In this document: positions 1 through 5,891 of the stretch, in pieces | Position numbering within the stretch: position 1 is the stretch's first letter | Layout of the letters: each line of letters opens with the position of its first letter | NCBI GenBank assembly: GCA_027036655.1 | Contig: JALWEC010000495.1 | Coordinates: 1-6,576 of the forward strand | Direction of reading: 5' to 3' | Source: Melioribacteraceae bacterium | GTDB lineage: Bacteria; Bacteroidota; Ignavibacteria; Ignavibacteriales; Melioribacteraceae | Length of the DNA stretch: 6,576 nucleotides | The notes under the pieces: model-generated | What the model was told of the DNA's origin: nothing | Seen by the model: the letters and a program-made list of their open reading frames with translations, nothing else | Databases searched by the model: none | Position numbers and translations under genes: made by a program

Positions 1-1
1 T

Positions 2-445
2 GAAATCTTCGTCAAGCGTCTTTCGAAAAAACATTTCATCACGGCTGTTTTCGGAGAGATTGACAACGAGACTGGGATTGTTAAATATTTCAGGCTCGGT
101 CAGAATTTTCCTCTTCTGCTGCGAAACAACGGAGCGGAGTATCTACAAAGCGCCGGGTTAGGACTGGGAATTACGGCGTCGGATAAATTCTTGGAAAATC
201 TCGAAGAGGTAACAGTCAATTTATCCGAAAATAAACGGATAATATTTTATACCGACGGAGTTCCGGAAGCAAAAAACGATAAAGATGAAGAATTCGGATA
301 TGACAAACTAAGCGAGATTGCAGACGCAACCGCTGAAAAATCAATGGATGAAGTTATGGAACAAATCATCACGGAAATCAGTCTATATTCGCAGAAGAAG
401 ATGCAATCGGATGATATTACAATCTTAATGTTTGAAAAAAAATAA
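2..445 (+). CDS. SpoIIE/RsbU-type PP2C serine phosphatase, C-terminal part (5' truncated by window edge)
   Basis: The reading frame is open from the left edge and gives 147 residues ending at TAA 443-445; the true start lies outside. It is the C-terminal half of a PP2C-like (SpoIIE/RsbU) phosphatase domain. Visible motifs are a GQNFPLLL segment (residues 33-40) where the family usually has AGHNPPLL, the AGLGLGI turn (51-57), the metal-binding TDG (84-86, Asp85), and the terminal QSDDIT (135-140) with the Asp137/Asp138 metal site. The first two metal aspartates (GGD and ADVSGKG motifs) would be upstream, so catalytic competence cannot be judged. In the family these enzymes use Mn/Mg to dephosphorylate a phosphoserine on a STAS anti-anti-sigma protein, and exactly such a gene starts 12 nt downstream. 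The sensory or receiver domain is not visible. An internal TTG at 191 is not a credible start because homology continues upstream of it. Confidence 0.9.
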   Translation, partial: EIFVKRLSKKHFITAVFGEIDNETGIVKYFRLGQNFPLLLRNNGAEYLQSAGLGLGITASDKFLENLEEVTVNLSENKRIIFYTDGVPEAKNDKDEEFGYDKLSEIADATAEKSMDEVMEQIITEISLYSQKKMQSDDITILMFEKK

Positions 446-446
446 A

Positions 447-452
447 CGGAGA
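447..452 (+). promoter_or_regulatory. Ribosome binding site of the STAS gene
   Basis: CGGAGA lies 5 nt upstream of ATG 458 and directly after the stop of the preceding phosphatase gene. It supports ATG 458 as the start and continuous translation of the operon. Confidence 0.6.
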
Positions 453-457
453 AATAA

Positions 458-808
458 ATGGAAGGGTTTAACGCAAAAATAAGAGAAGCCGACGGAGTTG
501 TGATTCTTTCGCTCGGCGGCACTTTGGACGCCCACACAACCGGCGAGTTAGAAAAAGTGTTTGAAGAGCTTATTTCACAAGGGAAATATAAAATCGTCGT
601 TGACTTTGCAGAGTTAAACTACATAAGCAGCGCCGGGCTTGGCGTTTTTATGGCTTACGTTGAAACGATGCGCGAAAACGGCGGCGACATAAAGTTTGCC
701 GCGCTCAAAGAGAACGTTTTTAATGTTTTCGATTTGCTCGGCTTTCCCGTACTCTACGAATTTTTCGATTCGGTTGAAAAAGCGGCGGATAGGTTCGAGG
801 AAAAGTAA
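458..808 (+). CDS. STAS-domain anti-anti-sigma factor (SpoIIAA/RsbV-like)
   Basis: This 116-residue protein is a single STAS domain, the usual size for SpoIIAA/RsbV antagonists. A beta-strand with GVVILSLGGTLD (residues 13-24) matches the common 'GxLD' opening. KIVVDFAELNYISSAGLGVF (45-64) is the diagnostic strand-loop-helix, in which Ser58 aligns with the serine phosphorylated in SpoIIAA (the family motif is DSSGLG). The C-terminal part (about 79-105) has the typical VFDLLGF segment. In the family, the unphosphorylated protein binds the anti-sigma kinase and releases its target; phosphorylation of the serine blocks this and PP2C phosphatases reverse it. Here the kinase gene starts 1 nt after this stop codon and phosphatase genes lie on both sides, so it is very likely the shared switch protein of the cluster. 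The position aligned with the aspartate before the phospho-serine is Ser57, giving two adjacent serines. Confidence 0.95.
   Translation: MEGFNAKIREADGVVILSLGGTLDAHTTGELEKVFEELISQGKYKIVVDFAELNYISSAGLGVFMAYVETMRENGGDIKFAALKENVFNVFDLLGFPVLYEFFDSVEKAADRFEEK
797..802 (+). promoter_or_regulatory. Ribosome binding site supporting a TTG start
   Basis: GAGGAA lies inside the last codons of the STAS gene, 7 nt upstream of TTG 810. Its spacing is what decides the TTG start of the kinase gene, since no ATG or GTG lies in a plausible position nearby. Confidence 0.55.
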
Positions 809-809
809 C

Positions 810-1229
810 TTGCATTCGATTAAGAAAAATATAAAGGTTAAAAGTTTAACCGAAAATCTCGGCAAGATAAGGACTTTTCTCTCCGGAGTTGCGGATGAAG
901 CCGGATTCGACAAAAAGAAAATTGAAGAAATTGTTCTTGCCGCCGACGAAGCCTGCACTAACATTATCAAACACGCTTATGAATTCGACCCCACGAAAGA
1001 GATTGAAATTTCGGCGGAGTTTGAAAACAAAGAACTTACAATTACGATAAAAGACACAGGGAAAAAGTTCAAACCGCAATCGCTGGAGCCTCCCGATTTG
1101 GAAGCCAAATTGAAAAAACGTAAGTCGGGCGGACTCGGAGTTCATTTAATCAAAACGCTGATGGACAAAGTCGAGTACGATTTTTCCAATCCCGATTTTA
1201 ATATTTTGAAGCTTGTGAAAAAATTATGA
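810..1229 (+). CDS. RsbW/SpoIIAB-type serine kinase / anti-sigma factor (HATPase_c)
   Basis: From TTG 810 this encodes 139 residues, the normal length for SpoIIAB/RsbW kinases. It is a stand-alone GHKL ATPase domain. The N box is DEACTNIIKHAY (residues 46-57); Glu47 and Asn51 align with the catalytic Glu and Mg-binding Asn of SpoIIAB. The G1 box is DTGKKF (82-87) and the G2 box GGLGVHL (107-113), followed by the LMDKVEY motif typical of the family. Members bind a sigma factor or another target and phosphorylate the cognate STAS protein on serine. An ATG-initiated frame from 696 would overlap 113 nt of the STAS gene and add a tail unlike the family, whereas TTG 810 has a well-placed GAGGAA and begins one nucleotide after the STAS stop. 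The stop TGA overlaps the next ATG (ATGA at 1226-1229), implying translational coupling. The controlled target is not encoded in the window. Confidence 0.93.
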   Translation: MHSIKKNIKVKSLTENLGKIRTFLSGVADEAGFDKKKIEEIVLAADEACTNIIKHAYEFDPTKEIEISAEFENKELTITIKDTGKKFKPQSLEPPDLEAKLKKRKSGGLGVHLIKTLMDKVEYDFSNPDFNILKLVKKL

Positions 1230-2911
1230 CGGAGAAAAATATCACGGCTCTTAAAAATTTATCCGCTCTTGTTGATTTCGGAAAACAGATCAATTCCAAT
1301 CTCGATTTAAACTTTACGATTGATAATCTTCTCTTTACGCTTTTCGGGAAACTGATGATTAATAAAGGCGCGGCGCTGTTGACCGACGAAAACGACAAAC
1401 TTTATCTTGCGCGAGCCAAGGGGATAAAAATCTCCGACGATAAATTAAAAAATTTACTCCCGCGGGAAGGTTACGAGCTGAAAAGGTTTTCGGACGCGAC
1501 CGGATTAAAACATTCCTTTGAACTAAGCAGCGAAGATAAAACAATCGGGTTCATTCTTCTCGGCGATAAACTTACAAACGAGGAATATACAAAAGGAGAT
1601 TTCGACTTTGTCAAAACCATTGCCAATATTGCGTCCGCAGCGATTAACAACGCCAAAGCGCTTAAACGCTTATCGGAAACAAACCGCGAGCTTGATTCAA
1701 AAATAAATCAGCTGAATTCTCTTTTTGATTTGGCAAAAGAATTTACCGGCTTGTTCGATTCAAAATTAATCGGGCGAACATTTATCTACACTCTTCTCGG
1801 TCAGTTTATGGCTTCGAGATATGCTATTATTTCCTGCGGGAACGGATTGCAAATTATCGACTCGAATTTTGACGTTTCGGAGATTGAAAAATTCTGCCGT
1901 TTAATCGGCGAAATAAAAATCACGCGACCAAGAAAAAAACAAGAATTGATTCGCGAAGGTTTTGATATTGCAAATACGGAAATCGAGCTTATCGTTCCGA
2001 TGCAGATTAAGAACGAAACCAAGGGACTGGTTCTACTCGGGAAAGCTTATCAAGGCAGGGAATATTCAAAATCCGATGTGGAATTTATTTATTCGGCGGC
2101 AAGTCTCGCGGTAATTTCACTTGAGAACAGCCGGCTTTTCGAGGAGTTTTTACAAAAGCAGAAAATAGAAAAAGATTTGGAAGTTGCGCGAACTATTCAG
2201 CAAAATCTTCTCCCCTCCAAATTTCCCAAGTTTAATAATTTTGAGATTGAAGCGGCTAATATTCCGGCGCGGCAAGTCGGCGGAGATTACTTTGATATAC
2301 TGAAATTAGACGAAGACCGGACTTTGATTGTTATTGCCGACGTATCGGGGAAAGGAATGCAGGCTGCTCTGCTGATGGCGAATATTCAGGCGTTCATTAA
2401 AACTCTTTCCAAACTCGATTATCCCCCTGATAAAGCTACAAATATGCTTAATAATTTAGTCAGCGAAAACACGACCAACGGAAGTTTCATAACAATGTTC
2501 TGGGGAATCTTAAACGATAAAACTCTTGAATTTGAATTCGTGAACGCGGGACACAATCCTCCACTTCTTTTGCGTTACGGTGAAATTAAAAAATTAAAAA
2601 GAGGCGGACTGATTCTCGGCGTTATGGAAACGTTAATTCCCTATGAAAGCGAAAAGATTCAACTCCAGCCGGACGATATTCTTTTCCTTTTCACCGACGG
2701 CATTTCGGAAGCAATGGATAAAAATTATACCGAATTCGGAGAAGATAAGATTGAAGAAATTATTTCCCAAAGCGCGCACTTATCTCCCGGAGAAATTAAG
2801 GAGAAAATTCTTGACGAACTCGCCCGCTTTACCGACGGCGCAATACAATCCGACGATATCACAATGCTTGTGGTAAAGGTTCTGAATCATAAATGCGAGG
2901 TTGATTTTTAA
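1226..2911 (+). CDS. GAF-GAF-SpoIIE serine phosphatase (soluble RsbU-like)
   Basis: This 561-residue protein has no signal peptide or membrane segment and is expected in the cytoplasm. Residues about 6-145 form a first GAF-like domain (start INSNLDLNFTIDNLL, end FDFVKTIANIASAAINNA). A short helical linker (145-165) follows, then a second GAF-like domain (about 165-303, ending SLAVISLENSRLF). The helical segment KDLEVARTIQQNLLPSKFP (316-334) is the connector that normally precedes RsbU/SpoIIE phosphatase domains and transmits the sensory signal. The phosphatase domain (about 335-552) has all metal motifs: GGDYFD (Asp354), ADVSGKG (Asp372), AGHNPPLLL (441-449), TDG (Asp491) and QSDDIT (Asp543/544), so it should be active. 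The likely substrate is the phosphorylated STAS protein of this operon. The start overlaps the kinase stop in ATGA without a strong Shine-Dalgarno, which points to coupled translation. GAF ligands cannot be predicted from sequence. Confidence 0.94.
   Translation: MTEKNITALKNLSALVDFGKQINSNLDLNFTIDNLLFTLFGKLMINKGAALLTDENDKLYLARAKGIKISDDKLKNLLPREGYELKRFSDATGLKHSFELSSEDKTIGFILLGDKLTNEEYTKGDFDFVKTIANIASAAINNAKALKRLSETNRELDSKINQLNSLFDLAKEFTGLFDSKLIGRTFIYTLLGQFMASRYAIISCGNGLQIIDSNFDVSEIEKFCRLIGEIKITRPRKKQELIREGFDIANTEIELIVPMQIKNETKGLVLLGKAYQGREYSKSDVEFIYSAASLAVISLENSRLFEEFLQKQKIEKDLEVARTIQQNLLPSKFPKFNNFEIEAANIPARQVGGDYFDILKLDEDRTLIVIADVSGKGMQAALLMANIQAFIKTLSKLDYPPDKATNMLNNLVSENTTNGSFITMFWGILNDKTLEFEFVNAGHNPPLLLRYGEIKKLKRGGLILGVMETLIPYESEKIQLQPDDILFLFTDGISEAMDKNYTEFGEDKIEEIISQSAHLSPGEIKEKILDELARFTDGAIQSDDITMLVVKVLNHKCEVDF
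2897..2900 (+). promoter_or_regulatory. Ribosome binding site of the membrane phosphatase gene
   Basis: GAGG sits 10 nt upstream of ATG 2911, inside the end of the preceding gene, whose stop overlaps the start (TAATG). The spacing is slightly long, but with the overlap it supports this start. Confidence 0.45.
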
Positions 2912-5544
2912 TGTTTCGTTCAGGCAAGAATATTGAAAAACTGAAGTATGAGTTCGCTCCCGCAGTTGTGATTTTACTTACTATCTGGGCATTCGTTCAA
3001 ATATATTTTTCATTTTTCATCCTTCCGAAATCGAACGACGAATGCCTTTGGGAATACGACATAAACAAACTCGATTCACTGCAGAGAGCGGGAGTAACGG
3101 TAAAATGGAACGAGAAAGACATAAAAGGTTTTCTCGACAGCGCGAAAATAATTATTAAGAGCGTAAAAAAAGGAGGCGTAACTTGGAACGCCGGAATCCG
3201 CGACGGGGATTATCTCCTTAAAATAAACGGCGTCAAGCTTAATAAAATTTCGGACGCTTCTTTTCTCCTTGATAACCTTGCTTCGGGCGATACGGCAATT
3301 TACACGGTGCAGCGGGGCGACAAAATTTTTAACGCAAAAGTAAGAGTCAAAAAACTGATTTCATTCAGCAGCATCGCATCCGAACTGTTTGCGCTTGTCT
3401 GGCTTATTGTCGGGTTTATTGTCTATCGCTCAAAACCTTCCGGCGAAATACAGCGGCGTTTTTTCACATTGGGAATTCTCCTTACGCTTTACAACAGCTG
3501 GGCGCTGACCGGCAGTATCAGTATTCCCACTCCATTTACAACGCATAAGGATTTGTACGCCTTTACAACGACGCTTTGGCTTCTTTCGGGAATCTTTATC
3601 CCGACAAAAATTGTGGAGTTCTTCTGGATTTTCCCTTACCGCAGAAAAAGATTGGACAATAAGATTGTCAAGAAAATCCTTCTTCTCTATCCATATTTTC
3701 TTCTTGCGGTTTATTTGGCGTTTAAACTTTTTATTTACCCGAAGTTTCCCTTTACCGAACTCGGAGTAAGGTCATTAACCGAAAGAATGATTTGGGGTAT
3801 CATCTATTTTTCGATGATAACCGCTCTGTTCACCGGATTTTTCTCTCTGATTTTCGCTTACAGAAAAATAAAATCGAAGGAGGAAAGAAAACCGCTTCTT
3901 ATAATTATAATCGGATTCGCAATCGGATTGGGCGGATTTATTTATGCGTCAACGCTTGCCAAAGTTTTTGCCGACACGATATTCAACTCGCCTCAGCACT
4001 ATATGCCGATTATATTAATTGCGTTAATCCCGATTTCTTTCGGCTACTCGATTTTTAAATATTCCCTGATGGACGTTAGCGAAGTCGTAAAAAACACATT
4101 CCTTTATCTTGTTGTTTCAATCTTCATCGCGGCGCTCTATTTCTTCTCGATAATTTTGATGGGAGCTTCCTTTGCTTCGGCGCTCGGTCCGCAGTATCAA
4201 GGATTGATAATTGGGCTGGTTTTTATACTCTTTGTGATTTTGTACCAATCAACGAAGGATAAATTTCAAGCCGCGATAACAAGAAAATTTTATCCCGAGC
4301 AGGAAGCGTTCAAAAAAATGCTGGTTAAGTTCAGCAACGATGTTTCGGGAATTGTCGATTATGACGGCGTAGTTGAAGAAACGAGAAAAATCTTTTCGGA
4401 AGCGTTGAATTTACAGACATTCGCTTTCGCCGTTTACGACAGAAAAACGGAAAAATTAAAAATAGTTTCGAGCTACAATCTAAAAACGGCAAAGTTTGAA
4501 ATTCACCTCTCGGTTAAAACTTTGGAAGAATGGATAAAAGGAAAAAGACTTGACAGAGAATATCTGAATATAGAACGGGAAGATTTTTTGTCGGTATTCG
4601 GCGACGAAGCTGAAGTTCTGATACAAAATCAGATTTTTACCGCAATGCCTTTGGTCGCTCGCGATAAACTAATCGGCTTCCTTTTCCTCGGCTTAAAACA
4701 TTCGGGCGCGCGTTTTACGGATAACGATTTGGAAATGCTTTCGGCGACGGTTAACCAAGTTGCGGTTGCGCTTCAGAACGCGCTTTACCATAACGAGGAG
4801 AAGGAGAAAGCGGCGCTGGAACGCGATTTCGAGAACGCCCGACGGATACAGCGGAGTCTGTTGCCGCGGAAGCTGCCGCAAATAGAAGGCGTTGATATCT
4901 TCGGCGAAATGGTTCCCGCTCAGTGGGTCGGCGGAGATTACTACGATGTAATCCGGCTTGACGAGAAGAGATTTTACGTACTGGTAGCCGATGTTTCGGG
5001 GAAAGGATTTTCCGCCTCGTTTTATATGTCGAAGCTCCAGACAATCGCGCGGCTTTTCTGCTCGGAAGGACTTTCGCCAAGAGAAATTTTAATAAAGATT
5101 AACGACAAAATTTCCGCGACGCTCGAAAGATATTATTTTATCACAATAACTATCGGCTTATTCGATATGGAAAATCGAACGCTGAAAATTTCCCGAGCGG
5201 GACATACTCCGGTAAAAAAAGCCGCCGCCGGATTAGTCGAGAATATTATTCCGAGAGGATTGGCAATCGGGATGAAATCGGGAAAAGTTTTTGACGATAT
5301 TTTAGAAGAAGTTACGATTCCCTTTGGGAAAAATGAATTGTTCATCTTTTATTCCGACGGCGTTAACGAAGAACGAAATGAAAAAGATAAGCTCCTCGGA
5401 GATGCTTTTATAGATAAAACGATTACGGAAAACTTTAATAAGTCCGCCGCCGAATTGTGGAACGAGCTTCTGACGGGAATTGTGAGTTTCAGAGGAAAGA
5501 ACGAACAAAGCGACGATATTACAATGGTAATCGTAAAGACTTAA
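2911..5544 (+). CDS. Membrane-bound PDZ / multi-TM / GAF / SpoIIE serine phosphatase
   Basis: This 877-residue protein starts with a basic N-terminus and one membrane helix (about 17-37). Residues about 55-147 resemble a PDZ domain, with the core KKGGVTWNAGIRDGDYLLKI (86-105) followed by NGVKL. About nine more hydrophobic helices follow (near 156-172, 184-203, 217-240, 254-276, 292-317, 328-347, 364-383, 395-417, 430-446). Basic loops (RRKR 244-247, RKIKSKEERK 318-327) fit a positive-inside topology with the PDZ domain outside and the C-terminus in the cytoplasm. A GAF-like domain spans about 465-625, then a charged helical linker with ERDFENARRIQRSLLPRKLP (637-656). The SpoIIE phosphatase domain (about 660-877) has GGDYYD (Asp676), ADVSGKG (Asp694), AGH (763-765), SDG (Asp816) and QSDDIT (Asp868/869), so it should be catalytically intact. 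The start overlaps the upstream stop by 1 nt. It probably feeds an envelope signal to the operon's STAS protein. The ligand is unknown. Confidence 0.92.
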   Translation: MFRSGKNIEKLKYEFAPAVVILLTIWAFVQIYFSFFILPKSNDECLWEYDINKLDSLQRAGVTVKWNEKDIKGFLDSAKIIIKSVKKGGVTWNAGIRDGDYLLKINGVKLNKISDASFLLDNLASGDTAIYTVQRGDKIFNAKVRVKKLISFSSIASELFALVWLIVGFIVYRSKPSGEIQRRFFTLGILLTLYNSWALTGSISIPTPFTTHKDLYAFTTTLWLLSGIFIPTKIVEFFWIFPYRRKRLDNKIVKKILLLYPYFLLAVYLAFKLFIYPKFPFTELGVRSLTERMIWGIIYFSMITALFTGFFSLIFAYRKIKSKEERKPLLIIIIGFAIGLGGFIYASTLAKVFADTIFNSPQHYMPIILIALIPISFGYSIFKYSLMDVSEVVKNTFLYLVVSIFIAALYFFSIILMGASFASALGPQYQGLIIGLVFILFVILYQSTKDKFQAAITRKFYPEQEAFKKMLVKFSNDVSGIVDYDGVVEETRKIFSEALNLQTFAFAVYDRKTEKLKIVSSYNLKTAKFEIHLSVKTLEEWIKGKRLDREYLNIEREDFLSVFGDEAEVLIQNQIFTAMPLVARDKLIGFLFLGLKHSGARFTDNDLEMLSATVNQVAVALQNALYHNEEKEKAALERDFENARRIQRSLLPRKLPQIEGVDIFGEMVPAQWVGGDYYDVIRLDEKRFYVLVADVSGKGFSASFYMSKLQTIARLFCSEGLSPREILIKINDKISATLERYYFITITIGLFDMENRTLKISRAGHTPVKKAAAGLVENIIPRGLAIGMKSGKVFDDILEEVTIPFGKNELFIFYSDGVNEERNEKDKLLGDAFIDKTITENFNKSAAELWNELLTGIVSFRGKNEQSDDITMVIVKT

Positions 5545-5588
5545 GCAATAAAATTCAATTATAGAAGGCTTTCCATAACCCCGGAATA

Positions 5589-5696
5589 TGTCATTCTGAT
5601 CCCCGACAAAGTCGGGAAGAAGAATCTCAAAATTAGAACCGGCAAAGGTACTTGTTTGGAGATTCTTCACTCCGCCCCGCTCCGCTCAGAATGACA
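5589..5696. repeat. 108-bp nested palindromic (MITE-like) repeat with AATA flanks
   Basis: The ends form a perfect 11-bp inverted repeat: TGTCATTCTGA at 5589-5599 and TCAGAATGACA at 5686-5696. Inside is a second perfect 10-bp inverted repeat, GAAGAATCTC at 5619-5628 and GAGATTCTTC at 5659-5668, extended inward by a few more pairs. The left half also holds a tight hairpin, CCCGAC (5602-5607), AAA loop, GTCGGG (5611-5616). AATA stands immediately outside both ends (5585-5588 and 5697-5700), as a 4-bp target duplication would. It encodes no protein. From memory, elements with this end sequence and internal GAAGAATCTC occur as dispersed intergenic repeats in several bacterial lineages. By position it could also stabilise or end the operon's 3' end, but it lacks a U tract. 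Confidence 0.75.
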
Positions 5697-5740
5697 AATA
5701 ATAATCCCAAAATTGTCATTAATGATTTTTTTAATTGGCT

Positions 5741-5757
5741 TGAAATAATATATTTCA
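5741..5757. promoter_or_regulatory. Perfect 7-bp AT-rich palindrome, possible operator
   Basis: TGAAATA (5741-5747) and TATTTCA (5751-5757) form a perfect inverted repeat around ATA, about 135 nt upstream of nnr. TTGAAA at 5740-5745 overlaps it and could be a -35-like element, but only a poor -10 candidate lies at the right distance. AT-rich DNA gives such palindromes by chance fairly often, so a regulatory role is only a possibility. Confidence 0.2.
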
Positions 5758-5879
5758 CAAAAAGTTATCATGAAAATTATTTTCCCAAGTACTTCTAAAT
5801 AGGAAACGTGAAATTATTTAAAAAGAATTAGTGCAATTGTTCCGTCGAATAAATATTTTTCGGTATGAAAATTTCTTAA

Positions 5880-5886
5880 AGAGGTG
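5880..5886 (+). promoter_or_regulatory. Strong ribosome binding site of nnr
   Basis: AGAGGTG, followed by AT, is a near-ideal Shine-Dalgarno sequence 5 nt upstream of ATG 5892 and fixes that start. It is stronger than the sites inside the upstream operon. Confidence 0.75.
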
Positions 5887-5891
5887 ATAAA

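Larger units (their letters stand above)
5545..5891. other. Non-coding gap between the phosphatase operon and nnr
   Basis: These 347 nt contain no supportable gene on either strand. The left third holds a nested palindromic element (5589-5696). The rest is an AT-rich leader with a 7-bp inverted repeat at 5741-5757 and the ribosome binding site of nnr at the end. No GC-rich hairpin with a following T tract is seen after the operon stop at 5544. The only T run (5726-5732) follows TCATTAATGA, which has no loop. The promoter of nnr is expected here, but no convincing -35/-10 pair could be fixed. Confidence 0.7.

Noticed and set aside
148..166. Similar stretch AGCGCCGGG in the first phosphatase and in the STAS gene (near 631), suggesting a repeat
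   Set aside because: Both encode an SAGLG turn, but in different folds and with different flanks. The match is short and explained by similar residues and codon preference.
696..809. A longer ATG-initiated version of the kinase gene starting at 696
   Set aside because: It would overlap the STAS gene by 113 nt, add about 38 residues with no family resemblance, and ignore the well-placed GAGGAA before TTG 810.
4693..5080. Two minus-strand open frames opposite the GAF and phosphatase domains
   Set aside because: They are arginine- and proline-rich shadow frames of conserved plus-strand coding sequence, with no ribosome site or domain.
2..5544. The cluster as a defence or other wholly new system
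   Set aside because: All five genes fit the known partner-switching families. Only the combination and the PDZ-membrane front end are unusual, and no nuclease, toxin or mobile-element gene is present.
5302..5670. Minus-strand open frame running from the palindrome into the end of the membrane phosphatase
   Set aside because: It is antisense to conserved phosphatase sequence, has no family resemblance, and begins inside the repeat.
5711..5732. TCATTAATGA followed by seven T as a terminator
   Set aside because: The palindrome has no loop, is AT-only apart from two pairs, and lies about 170 nt past the operon stop, so a stable terminator hairpin is unlikely.
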